Shown here in pieces: positions 8,882-17,455 of a stretch of DNA of 64,000 bases. Source of the stretch: Clostridium tertium (lineage in GTDB: Bacteria > Bacillota > Clostridia > Clostridiales > Clostridiaceae); contig NZ_JAGGJY010000007.1 of the NCBI RefSeq assembly GCF_017873245.1, positions 1-64,000 of the forward strand, given 5' to 3'. The translations under genes were made by a program, and so were the position numbers. The notes beneath the pieces were generated by a model, which ran no database searches, was not told where the DNA came from, and worked only from the letters and a program-made list of their open reading frames with translations. How positions within the stretch are numbered: the stretch's first letter is position 1; each line of letters begins with the position of its first letter.

Positions 8882-10039
8882 TTATATATGGTTTATAAGC
8901 ATATCCCCATCATTTTTAATAAGTTCATTATCAAAATATTGATAATAATAACATTTTATTTTACCATTGTATAATTTTCTATTTTTACTTGACTTCTTTC
9001 CAAATGGTCCTTCAAATCCTTCGTAAGATGTAAGAATATTGTAATCCCAATTGAAAAATTTCTTTTTAAAGCTTCCAAAAATTTTATATAATTGTTCTAC
9101 TTCTTTCTTTTCTCCTAATCTTTCTCCATATGGTGGATTAGAAACTATAAATCCATATTTATTACTATTTGAAAAATCCTTAAAATCTCTTCTTTGGAAT
9201 TCAATATATTTTGAAACTCCAGCCTTTTCAGCATTACTTCTTGCTACTTTAAGAATTCGTCCATCTATATCATATCCTATTAATTTTATATCTTTATTTT
9301 TAATTGCTCTTTCAGCACCTTCTCTTACTTGTTCAAAAACATCTGAATCCATTGTTGGCCAAGTTTCACATGTAAAACTTCTACACATTCCAGGTGCGAT
9401 ATTTTGCATAATCATAGCTGCTTCTATAAGTATAGTACCTGAACCGCAAAATGGATCAACTAAAATAAATTCTTCTTTCCATCTTGAAATAAGTACCATA
9501 GCTGCTGCTAGAGTTTCTTTAAGTGGTGCTGCTCCAGCCTCTTCTCTATATCCTCTCTTATGCAATCCTGGTCCTGATGTATCTATAGTTAATGTTACTA
9601 CATCCTTTAAAATTGATACTTCAATTTTATATAATGGACCACTTTCTTCAAATTGGCTTATTCCATAAGAATTGCTCATACTATCTACAATAGCTTTTTT
9701 TACTATAGATTGACAATCTGGAACGCTATGTAAAGTTGATTTTACAGATTTACCATTAACATGCATTATCCCATCTTTAGGTATTATATCACTCCATTTT
9801 ATGTTCTTTGTACCTTGGAAGAGTTCTTCAAAACTTCTTGCTTCGAACTCTCCCATTTTTATTAATACTCTATCTGCAGTTCTTAAATGGATATTAGCTA
9901 TTGCAATATCCATTTCATCTCCACTAAAATGAACTTTACCATTTTCTGTTCTTAAATCTTCATATCCTAAAGCTTTTAATTCTTTTGCTGTAATACCTTC
10001 TAGCCCAAAGGTAGTAGTTGCAATTAAGTTATATTCCAT
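8882..10039 (-). CDS. THUMP-domain 23S rRNA (guanine-N2) methyltransferase, RlmL/YpsC family
   Basis: The 385-aa protein has an N-terminal THUMP RNA-binding domain (about residues 45-155) and a C-terminal Rossmann methyltransferase domain. The SAM-binding motif appears as VDPFCGSGTILIEAA near residue 195 and the catalytic NPPYGERLG motif near residue 306, characteristic of N2-guanine or N6-adenine methylation. The length matches the single-domain RlmL N-terminal half and B. subtilis YpsC, and lacks the RlmK half found in gamma-proteobacteria. It probably modifies 23S rRNA. It is 11 bases downstream of pyrR and probably co-transcribed with it. Confidence 0.88.
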   Translation of the reverse strand: MEYNLIATTTFGLEGITAKELKALGYEDLRTENGKVHFSGDEMDIAIANIHLRTADRVLIKMGEFEARSFEELFQGTKNIKWSDIIPKDGIMHVNGKSVKSTLHSVPDCQSIVKKAIVDSMSNSYGISQFEESGPLYKIEVSILKDVVTLTIDTSGPGLHKRGYREEAGAAPLKETLAAAMVLISRWKEEFILVDPFCGSGTILIEAAMIMQNIAPGMCRSFTCETWPTMDSDVFEQVREGAERAIKNKDIKLIGYDIDGRILKVARSNAEKAGVSKYIEFQRRDFKDFSNSNKYGFIVSNPPYGERLGEKKEVEQLYKIFGSFKKKFFNWDYNILTSYEGFEGPFGKKSSKNRKLYNGKIKCYYYQYFDNELIKNDGDMLINHI

Positions 10040-10050
10040 GTTTTTCTCCT

Positions 10051-10590
<540 letters not shown>

Positions 10591-10601
10591 TTAACCCACC
10601 T

Positions 10602-11519
10602 CTATTTTCTTATATTTTCTAATAGTTCTAAATAATATTTAGGTAATTCTGAATCAAACTCTATATACTTATTACTTCTTGGATGAATAAATCCTAAAGT
10701 TTTTGCATGTAGTACTTGCCCTTGTAATTTAAATTTTTGCTTCTTATTACTATTGTAAAGAGGGTCTCCAACTAAAGGATGACCAATAGAAGCCATATGA
10801 ACTCTTATTTGATGTGTTCTTCCAGTTTCTAAAGTACATTTTACTAAAGCAGTTCCATTATTATATTGTTCTAGTACATTATAATGAGTTACTGCTCTTT
10901 TACCATCCTCCATTATAGCCATTTTTAATCTATCTTTTTTATTTCTTCCTATTGGCTTATCTACAGTACCTTCGATCTTACTAAATTTACCTTCAACTAG
11001 AGCATAATATTCTCTTTTGATACTATGATCCTTAAATTGTTTAGCTAAATGATTATGTGCATCATCATTTTTTGCAATAACTAATATTCCCGATGTATCT
11101 TTGTCTATTCTATGAACTATCCCTGGCCTTATGACTCCATTTATACCTGATAGATCTTTGCAGTGATAAAGTAATCCATTTACTAATGTACCACTATAAT
11201 TCCCTGGTGCCGGATGTACAACTACTCCTTGAGGTTTATTTAAAACTATTATATCTTCATCTTCATATACTATGTTAAGATCTATATCTTCTGGCTCAAC
11301 ATAAAGCTCAATTGGTTCTGGCACACCTACAATAATTTCATCATGATTTCTTAATTTATAATTACTCTTTATTTCTTTATTGTTTACTAATACAGCGCCT
11401 GAATCAATTAATCCTTGTATAAATGATCTTGATTTTCCTTCTATAATATTAGATAAATATTTATCTATTCTAATCCCTATATTTTCTTCTTCAGTTATTT
11501 TAAATACTAGTTCATCCAT
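10602..11519 (-). CDS. rluD: RluA-family 23S rRNA pseudouridine synthase (RluD/YlyB)
   Basis: The 305-aa protein contains an N-terminal S4 RNA-binding domain (about residues 15-75) and the RluA catalytic domain with the invariant motif HRIDKDTSGILVIAK, whose Asp is the catalytic residue. GRTHQIRVHMASIGHPLVGD is also present. It should form pseudouridines in 23S rRNA (RluD sites). In many Firmicutes lspA precedes this gene; here the upstream neighbour is divIVA and lspA is absent from the window. Start is ATG at 11517-11519 with no other good in-frame candidate. Confidence 0.93.
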   Translation of the reverse strand: MDELVFKITEEENIGIRIDKYLSNIIEGKSRSFIQGLIDSGAVLVNNKEIKSNYKLRNHDEIIVGVPEPIELYVEPEDIDLNIVYEDEDIIVLNKPQGVVVHPAPGNYSGTLVNGLLYHCKDLSGINGVIRPGIVHRIDKDTSGILVIAKNDDAHNHLAKQFKDHSIKREYYALVEGKFSKIEGTVDKPIGRNKKDRLKMAIMEDGKRAVTHYNVLEQYNNGTALVKCTLETGRTHQIRVHMASIGHPLVGDPLYNSNKKQKFKLQGQVLHAKTLGFIHPRSNKYIEFDSELPKYYLELLENIRK

Positions 11520-11618
11520 TAATACAAATCTCCATTTTCTTCATAATTGTTAACATATTATAATTCTTAACACATTATAATACATTAAAACATTACACTC
11601 AATAGTTTAAAATTTATT

Positions 11619-11649
11619 AAAAATAAAAAATCCGTATTAAACGGATTTT
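11619..11649 (-). terminator. Terminator after divIVA
   Basis: AAAATCCGT and ACGGATTTT (11627-11635, 11641-11649) form a nine-bp stem with a five-base loop, followed on the minus strand by a T-rich run. It lies five bases beyond the divIVA stop and closes the ylm-divIVA transcript. Confidence 0.82.
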
Positions 11650-11654
11650 ATGTA

Positions 11655-12248
11655 TTAGTTTTTAGCGAAAAAGCTTTTTATCTCGTCCATATCCTCAGTA
11701 TAAACTTCTTCTAATTCTTCTATGTTTTTACTGGATAGTTCTATATTTTTTTCGATAGCTACTTCTTCTAATGGCTCTGCAATACTATAATTTTTAGTTA
11801 AATCTTTTTCTAATTCATCAAAAGTTTCAGTTTGAGCATTCATAAAGTTTCTAAATTTAGCTCTAAACTTAACAAATTCTTGTTTAACTTTTTCATATTC
11901 ATCATTTATTGAAACTACATCATTATGAGCCTTATCTAAAATTTTCTTAGCTACATCATTAGCATTTTTTAAAATCATATCTGATTCCTTTTGAGATGCT
12001 TCTCTAGCTTGCTCAGCTGCATTTTGGGCTAATAATAACGTATTTTGAATAGTATTTTCTATTTTAACATAATGTTCTAATTTTTCATTTACTCTTGATA
12101 GGTTTTCTTTTAATCTTGAATTTTCTTTATAAAGCTCTTCATAATTTTCTATAATTTCATTTATAAATTCATCAACCTCATCACAATCGTATCCTCTAAA
12201 TCCCTTTTTAAATTCTTTGTTACTTATATCCATTGGAGTAAGCTTCAT
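11655..12248 (-). CDS. divIVA: Cell division/polarity protein DivIVA
   Basis: The start is placed at the ATG (12246-12248) that follows AGAGGTGA, giving 197 aa and the family N-terminus MKLTPMDISNKEFKKGFRG. The FKKGFRGYDCDEVDEFI segment is the conserved membrane-curvature-binding domain (residues about 13-30). A long coiled coil (about 30-150) and an acidic C-terminal tail follow. DivIVA gathers at negatively curved membranes at septa and poles and recruits division or sporulation partners. Order sepF-ylmG-ylmH-divIVA is conserved in Firmicutes. It ends in a terminator. Confidence 0.95.
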   Translation of the reverse strand: MKLTPMDISNKEFKKGFRGYDCDEVDEFINEIIENYEELYKENSRLKENLSRVNEKLEHYVKIENTIQNTLLLAQNAAEQAREASQKESDMILKNANDVAKKILDKAHNDVVSINDEYEKVKQEFVKFRAKFRNFMNAQTETFDELEKDLTKNYSIAEPLEEVAIEKNIELSSKNIEELEEVYTEDMDEIKSFFAKN

Positions 12249-12265
12249 AAAATCACCTCTACACA

Positions 12266-13036
12266 TTATATATATTTTTTAATTACAATTCTCTGTTTAC
12301 CACTTCTAGTTCCGCCAATAACATCTCCAATTATAAATTTTCCAATTCCTCTAATTGTAACTCTAGTGTCTTTTACAATGTCTTGACTTTTGTCTTTTGC
12401 TTTTACATAATTTATTAAAACCTTACCACTATCTATAAGCTCAATAGCTTTTGCTCTTGACAGGCTAGAGAGTTTTGCAACAATGCTATCTGCTCGTAAA
12501 GAAGAAACATTAATAACTATTTCTTCAAAATTAACAGATGGTATATCACTAATATTATCTATAATTTTTATCTCTATTGGTGATTTTCCTATATGAGATA
12601 AATTATTTATTATATAATCACTTATTTCTTCTAAAACAGGCAAATAAGCCTTATTTTCTTTTACAATTATATCTCCTAATTTATTACGTTCAATTCCTAA
12701 TGATAAAATTGAGCCTAAATAATCCTTATGCTTTAAATTAGAAAAATTTGATTTATTCTTAATTTCTAATATTTTTATAGGATAATCAACATTGTAAAGA
12801 TTATTAAAACAAATCATTCTTCTTTCACTTTCTTCAAAGAAACCATTTGCTTCAAACATAACTTCATTATTACTACAATAATTTTCAAAAAAGCTCCATA
12901 TATTAGGTGAATAAAAGCTACTTGTAAAAACAGTTATGTCTTTTCCGTAAGCTAGCTTATATTTTTCATATATTTTTATAGCTTCCTTTGCATCATCTTC
13001 ATTAAAACTTTTTAGTATTGTTTCTTTTTTAATCAT
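12266..13036 (-). CDS. ylmH: YlmH S4-domain RNA-binding protein
   Basis: The 256-aa protein has a C-terminal S4 RNA-binding domain (about residues 180-250) with the segment SRAKAIELIDSGKVLINY, preceded by the YlmH-type N-terminal region. The start ATG overlaps the stop codon of ylmG by one base, so translation is coupled. In B. subtilis YlmH has been linked to the ribosome quality control pathway that includes RqcH, which is also in this window. Length is near that of the B. subtilis protein. Confidence 0.9.
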   Translation of the reverse strand: MIKKETILKSFNEDDAKEAIKIYEKYKLAYGKDITVFTSSFYSPNIWSFFENYCSNNEVMFEANGFFEESERRMICFNNLYNVDYPIKILEIKNKSNFSNLKHKDYLGSILSLGIERNKLGDIIVKENKAYLPVLEEISDYIINNLSHIGKSPIEIKIIDNISDIPSVNFEEIVINVSSLRADSIVAKLSSLSRAKAIELIDSGKVLINYVKAKDKSQDIVKDTRVTIRGIGKFIIGDVIGGTRSGKQRIVIKKYI

Positions 13037-13284
13037 TAAAATAACATCCTAATATAAGATAATAACATAATAGCAAACAATGGTGAAAAGTCTATCATAC
13101 TATTTCTTAAAATTTTATCTTGTAAAAACCTAAAAGGCTTTAATATCGGATTATTAAATAATGCAATTAGCTCATAAAAAGCACTTTCTCTAATACTTGG
13201 TAAAATAGACATTATAACTTCTGCAAAGATAGTTATTTCTAAAACTCTTGTTATTAAATTTATTGCTGTAAATATTATTCCTAT
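13036..13284 (-). CDS. ylmG: YggT-family membrane protein YlmG with an ATA start
   Basis: Translation between sepF and ylmH reveals an 82-residue YggT protein: an N-terminal hydrophobic segment (TRVLEITIFAEVIMSILP), the conserved NPILKPFRFLQ motif near residues 45-54 and a second hydrophobic segment ending SYIRMLF. An in-frame TAA lies directly before ATA (13282-13284), and no ATG, GTG or TTG occurs until an internal ATG at codon 25, which would remove the first membrane segment. GGAGGAG overlapping the sepF stop sits eight bases before the ATA. The natural reading is an AUA start. YlmG is a small membrane protein of the division cluster. The stop overlaps the ylmH start. Confidence 0.87.
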   Translation of the reverse strand: MGIIFTAINLITRVLEITIFAEVIMSILPSIRESAFYELIALFNNPILKPFRFLQDKILRNSMIDFSPLFAIMLLSYIRMLF

Positions 13285-13296
13285 TTAAATCTCCTC

Positions 13297-13749
13297 CTAC
13301 TTGTTCCAATTAAATAATGCCTTTGAACTAAGTTCATTTTTTAATTCATTTGTAACTTCTACATTTGAAGGTGATAATAAGTAAACTCTTTGTTCTATTT
13401 CTTGTAAAGTAGCACCTAAAACATAACAAGATCCACTAATAAAATCTACTAATCTTTGTGCTATTTTTGTTTCTAAAGTAGTTGCATTAACTAAAACTAT
13501 TTTTCTTGCTTTTATAGCATCTGCTATTTCTCTAGCGTCGTCATAATTTGTAGGTTTTGTTACCATAACTTTGGCAGTTGATGCAGTATGTATATTTACT
13601 ACTTTATTTCCTTTTTGCTTTGATATAATTGGTTCAATTTCTTCTTGTACTTCTTCTTCTTCCACTTCAGTATCTTCTAAATCCTCAAAATCATCCTCAT
13701 ATTCACCAAGACCAATTATTTCTTTAAACTTTCCAAACATATTACCCAT
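13297..13749 (-). CDS. sepF: Cell division protein SepF
   Basis: SepF binds FtsZ bundles and the membrane, replacing FtsA functions in Gram-positives. The 150-aa protein has an amphipathic N-terminus (MGNMFGKFKEIIGL), an acidic linker (residues about 16-42) and the C-terminal SepF domain with ATTLETKIAQRLVDFISGS, which forms dimers. The first ATG is chosen because GGAGG lies eight bases before it. It overlaps the ylmE stop by eight bases. Residues such as the conserved Gly before CYVLGA are present. Confidence 0.94.
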   Translation of the reverse strand: MGNMFGKFKEIIGLGEYEDDFEDLEDTEVEEEEVQEEIEPIISKQKGNKVVNIHTASTAKVMVTKPTNYDDAREIADAIKARKIVLVNATTLETKIAQRLVDFISGSCYVLGATLQEIEQRVYLLSPSNVEVTNELKNELSSKALFNWNK

Positions 13750-14419
13750 TCTTCAATCCTCCCACTACATTTCTTTTACCAAATATTCCTTCTCCAACTC
13801 TTATTAAGTTAGAGCCTTCTTCAATAGCTATTTCATAATCATTTGTCATTCCCATAGATAAAATCTCCATAGAAATATTTTTATATGATTTTTTACTTAA
13901 ATCATCATATATACTTTTCATTTTTTTAAAATAATATCTATTTGTATTTTCATTTCCTTTTGGAATTATGGCCATTAATCCTTTAACCTTGCAATTATTG
14001 CAAATTTCAATTTCATTTATCAAATCATTTAGCTCTTCTTCAAAAATTCCACTTTTGCTTTCTTCTTTACCTATATTTATTTGAATTAAAAGATTAGCTG
14101 TACAATTTTTTTTAGAAAATTCACTTTCTATCTTGTTTAATAACTTAATACTTGATAAAGAATGTATTAAGTGAACTTTACCAACTAAATATTTTACTTT
14201 ATTAGTTTGTAAGCTACCTATAAAATGCCATCTTATATCTTTTTCAAGAGATTCCTCTTTATCAATAAGTTCTTGAACTTTATTTTCTCCAAAATCTCTT
14301 TGACCAGTTTTATATGCTATTTCTATATCTTCTATAGGTTTAGTTTTTGAAACTGCTACTAGTGTGACATCCTTAGGTAAACTTCTTCTCAATTTAATTA
14401 TATTTTCTTCTATATCCAA
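13742..14419 (-). CDS. ylmE: PLP homeostasis protein YggS/YlmE (TTG start)
   Basis: The 225-aa protein is a fold-type III PLP-binding protein without known catalysis, thought to regulate PLP and amino-acid homeostasis. The PLP lysine lies in LVAVSKTKP near residue 24; RDFGENKVQEL and the phosphate-binding MGMTNDYEIAI with RVGEGIFG are conserved. The start is TTG (14417-14419), seven bases after AGGAGG. It opens the ylmE-sepF-ylmG-ylmH-divIVA run, separated by 93 bases from the DUF881 gene. Confidence 0.92.
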   Translation of the reverse strand: MDIEENIIKLRRSLPKDVTLVAVSKTKPIEDIEIAYKTGQRDFGENKVQELIDKEESLEKDIRWHFIGSLQTNKVKYLVGKVHLIHSLSSIKLLNKIESEFSKKNCTANLLIQINIGKEESKSGIFEEELNDLINEIEICNNCKVKGLMAIIPKGNENTNRYYFKKMKSIYDDLSKKSYKNISMEILSMGMTNDYEIAIEEGSNLIRVGEGIFGKRNVVGGLKNG

Positions 14420-14512
14420 GTCATTTCCTCCTAAAGAAGTTATTTACACATTGTAAATATTCTTCAAAAAAACTTAAATTCCTTCAATTTTAAAATATTT
14501 TTTAATAAAATT

Positions 14513-15247
14513 TTATTTTTCTTCATATCTTTGCATATATCTTGCTTCTACACTTTGCTTTGTAGCAGGAATAATTATTTCATCCCTTATTTCTATTTCT
14601 ACTTTTATCTTTCTTATAATCAATTTTTGTATAAAACCATTTTCTGCTAGTAGATATGCTTTCATTTCTTCTGGATTTCCTATAGCATAAATATAAAATG
14701 GAGCATAAGTGCTTGATTCATCTTCAAATCCTATATGAGCAGAATAACACTTTACTCCTGTATTAGGTAATATTCTATGATTATTCATAGTAATTGCCTC
14801 TGCTCCTGCATTTCTTAGTTCATTTAAAACCATTGATAGGTCATTTTCATGAAATATCTTTCTCCATATTTCATAATCAGCATCTAATTTTCGGTCTATA
14901 TCTCCATCTTTTATCTCTATTACTAAACCTGGCCCTTTAACTGATGTAATTCCACTTAAGGCTCCATAATCAAACAATTGATTTTTCATATCTTCTACTA
15001 ATTTTTTATTTTTTTCAGGATCATTCCCTTTATATTTACTTATTTTATATCTATAATCTATATTTTCACTTTTTATCTTTTCTATTTCATTATATAAAGT
15101 ACTTCTTTCTTCTACTGCATTTTTATATTCTAATGCATTTAAAGATATATTTATTTGTGTATTATTTAAATTAATAGTGTTTACTATAAGAAATCCTGTT
15201 ATCATTGCAGCTATTAAAATAAAAAATCCGGATTTTGTATTCTTCAT
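14513..15247 (-). CDS. DUF881 family membrane-anchored protein (second copy)
   Basis: The 244-aa protein has an N-terminal transmembrane helix (about residues 7-25), a coiled-coil region (35-85) and a C-terminal DUF881 domain that includes GPGLVIEIKD, NELRNAGAEAITMNNHRI and the conserved IYAIGNPEEM segment. It should face outside the membrane. Together with the other DUF881 gene and sbp it forms the conserved DUF881-sbp-DUF881 trio in clostridial division clusters. Molecular function is unknown. Domain pattern is clear from sequence; a role near the divisome is inferred from position. Confidence 0.87.
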   Translation of the reverse strand: MKNTKSGFFILIAAMITGFLIVNTINLNNTQINISLNALEYKNAVEERSTLYNEIEKIKSENIDYRYKISKYKGNDPEKNKKLVEDMKNQLFDYGALSGITSVKGPGLVIEIKDGDIDRKLDADYEIWRKIFHENDLSMVLNELRNAGAEAITMNNHRILPNTGVKCYSAHIGFEDESSTYAPFYIYAIGNPEEMKAYLLAENGFIQKLIIRKIKVEIEIRDEIIIPATKQSVEARYMQRYEEK

Positions 15248-15598
15248 TTATTCACCTCGCTTACGAGATTTTAGCCTTTCAATTAGTAGTCTTCTTATAA
15301 CTGCAAAGTTATCAAATATTCTACCTCCAAAAACAATAACTGCTGCTATATACATTGGAATTCCAAGTTTATCTCCTAAATATGCAAGACCTGCTGCTAA
15401 TACTGCATTACCAAAAAATCCTGAAATAAATATATCTGACTTAAAGTTTTTTGATAAGGATGCTCTTACTGCTCCAAAAACAGAATCCAAACACGCTAAA
15501 ATTGCAACGGACATATAGGGAGATAATGTATCTGGTATATTTACATCTAATAATAATCCTAAGAGCACACCTATTAATAATCCTATAAATGCTATCAT
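15248..15598 (-). CDS. sbp: Small basic protein Sbp (DUF1290)
   Basis: The 116-aa hydrophobic protein shows three membrane segments and the family motifs IGLLIGVLLG, SVAILACLDSVFGA and YLGDKLGIPMYIAAVIVFG, ending in a basic tail (RRLLIERLKSRKR). It matches B. subtilis Sbp, which lies near ftsZ. It is immediately followed by the second DUF881 gene with no gap. Function is unknown. Confidence 0.9.
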   Translation of the reverse strand: MIAFIGLLIGVLLGLLLDVNIPDTLSPYMSVAILACLDSVFGAVRASLSKNFKSDIFISGFFGNAVLAAGLAYLGDKLGIPMYIAAVIVFGGRIFDNFAVIRRLLIERLKSRKRGE

Positions 15599-15613
15599 AA
15601 AAATCTCCCTTCT

Positions 15614-16333
15614 TTAATTCACAGGCTTAACAAATTCACTTTTTAAAGACTGTGTAGTTTTATTTATAATAATTTCATCACTATCATCTACTTTAATGTC
15701 ATAACTTTTTAATGCCCCATACTCTAACACTCCAATAAAATTTATTGAAGTTTTTAACGCTTGCTTATCACCTATAGCTTTTATTACTATCTTATCATTT
15801 GGATCTATTTGTCCAGCAGTTCCTACCCAAATCCAATTACCTGAATTTTTAATACCACTTTGAGGAGTAACTCTATAATCATTTACAGATATTGCCTCTG
15901 CCTTTACGTATCTAAGAGTATTAACTATATGCATTATTTCATCTTCACTAATAATTCTAGTTACATTTGAGTTATTTGATCCAAATATATTATTTTTAGA
16001 AGTAATAGTTATAGTTATCCCCGGCCCCTTAACGTCTACTAATCCTAAGTTCATTCTTGCATTATCAAGTTGTTTTTTTATTTCCGCTTCAACTTCGCCT
16101 TCCTTAGATGCAGTTTCTTCTAATTGTTTTAATTCCTCTGATAAGCTACTATTTGATTTAATTAATTCTTCTTTTTCTTTCTTTAAAGCCTCTATTTCAG
16201 CATTTATATTTAAATTTTGTGATTCTATATTACTCTTATTTCTTTCATTTAACAGCTTAAATTGATGTGCAAGTAAAAACCCAAGAAACGCGCAAACAAT
16301 AGCAATAAATATTTGTGATGTTGCTCTTTTCAT
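15614..16333 (-). CDS. DUF881 family membrane-anchored protein (first copy)
   Basis: The 239-aa protein has a transmembrane segment near residues 7-24, a strong coiled coil (about 35-90) and a DUF881 domain with GPGITITITS, RYVKAEAISVNDYRVTP and AIGDKQALKTS. The architecture is the same as the copy on the other side of sbp, so the pair probably arose by duplication. A GGGGGAA ribosome binding site precedes the ATG. The role is unknown; cluster context suggests the cell envelope or division. Confidence 0.87.
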   Translation of the reverse strand: MKRATSQIFIAIVCAFLGFLLAHQFKLLNERNKSNIESQNLNINAEIEALKKEKEELIKSNSSLSEELKQLEETASKEGEVEAEIKKQLDNARMNLGLVDVKGPGITITITSKNNIFGSNNSNVTRIISEDEIMHIVNTLRYVKAEAISVNDYRVTPQSGIKNSGNWIWVGTAGQIDPNDKIVIKAIGDKQALKTSINFIGVLEYGALKSYDIKVDDSDEIIINKTTQSLKSEFVKPVN

Positions 16334-16349
16334 ATAGTTTCCCCCTTAT

Positions 16350-17099
16350 CTAGTTAATTTGCTTTATAACTGGTGGTCCATTAAAACTCATATCAATATA
16401 ACCTTTTGAAATAACTCCTTGTTCAATAGCGTTAAGTGCTAAATTCATTTTATCTATTAAGTCACTGCTATCTCCAATCATTATTTCTACATTTTGAATA
16501 TAACAAACTATATTGTTCAAATCTTCAATATCTATTTGAGAAAAAACATATTCTTGTGGCATAGCTTCTATTATGTTATAAAATTTTTCTAGCGTATCTG
16601 GAATATTTACATCATCTGATATCTTATCTCCAACAACTTTACCAGATAAATCAATTCCTATTAACTTAATTAAATTTCTATCATCCATTGCAGCTAATTC
16701 TTCAACTACTACCCCTTCATTATTAATAGCTTTTATTTTTCCATCACTTTCAAAATAATATGCAATTTTATTTTCTTTTATATTTATATTTAAAGAATTT
16801 ATTCCTTTTTTATTAACCTTTATTTCTTTTATATATGGATTTTCTCTTAACTCTTTTTCTATTTCGTTATAATCTATAGTAAATATATTTTGACCTATAT
16901 GATATTTTAATTTTTCTTGTAAACTATCATTAGATAATGTAACTAATCCACTTATATTTATTTTCTTTAGATTGAAAATTGGAGATTTATATATGAATAT
17001 TATAATACCGATTATAATAACAAATAATCCTAATATTAATCTCTTAAATATTTTATTTCTCTTTTTTCTTCTTATAAATTTATTCGACTTATTCTTCAT
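16350..17099 (-). CDS. ftsQ: Cell division protein FtsQ/DivIB
   Basis: FtsQ/DivIB is a bitopic divisome protein that bridges FtsL/FtsB and the septal synthases. The start is set at the ATG after AGGGGAATT (17097-17099), giving 249 aa; an upstream ATG in frame is unlikely. The protein has a strongly basic N-terminal tail (NKFIRRKKRNKIFKR), a transmembrane helix (about residues 21-38) and a POTRA domain (about 42-110) with KKINISGLVTLSNDSL followed by the FtsQ/DivIB beta domain. The gene directly follows ftsW after a gap of about 360 bases. Confidence 0.9.
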   Translation of the reverse strand: MKNKSNKFIRRKKRNKIFKRLILGLFVIIIGIIIFIYKSPIFNLKKINISGLVTLSNDSLQEKLKYHIGQNIFTIDYNEIEKELRENPYIKEIKVNKKGINSLNINIKENKIAYYFESDGKIKAINNEGVVVEELAAMDDRNLIKLIGIDLSGKVVGDKISDDVNIPDTLEKFYNIIEAMPQEYVFSQIDIEDLNNIVCYIQNVEIMIGDSSDLIDKMNLALNAIEQGVISKGYIDMSFNGPPVIKQIN

Positions 17100-17455
17100 A
17101 ATTCCCCTACTTTTACATAATATAATGACATAATATAATAATATCACTTTCTGGGTATTTTTTCATTATTATTTTTACTAAATTTAAATTTTTTATAATA
17201 ATTTAATATTTTTTTAATTTTTTAATACCTAAAAAGGGATTATAGATTTACCTCTTTATTATATAATTTATAATTTATAATTTATTTATATAGATTAACT
17301 TAAAAGTGAAGTAAGAAAAATTTAAAGTAACATATCTACTTAAAAAGTATTAAATTTACAAATTCCTTATATAATATCAGTTTGAAACACGTTAAATTTC
17401 AACTAACTAAAAAAGAGTAAGAATTTTAATATCCTACTCTTTCCTTATTATATAG
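17100..17455. other. AT-rich intergenic region between ftsW and ftsQ
   Basis: No gene was found in this 356-bp gap. Near ftsQ there is a tandem 13-base repeat (ATTATATTATGTC followed by ATTATATTATGTA on the minus strand). Near ftsW there is a terminator-like hairpin. The rest is low-complexity A/T sequence that may contain the ftsQ promoter, but no convincing -35/-10 pair was seen. Confidence 0.6.
17405..17443 (-). terminator. Terminator after ftsW
   Basis: AAAGAGTAGGA and TTCTTACTCTTT on the minus strand can pair (one G-U), followed by TTTTAG. It lies just beyond the ftsW stop. The T-run is short, so termination may be partial. Confidence 0.55.

Noticed and set aside
9051..9668. Long open frame on the plus strand opposite the rRNA methyltransferase gene
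   Set aside because: It is fully antisense to a gene with clear motifs, has no ribosome binding site and its residue composition is the mirror of that gene.
17100..17200. A 13-bp AT-rich tandem repeat near ftsQ
   Set aside because: Only two copies of pure AT-rich sequence; likely chance.
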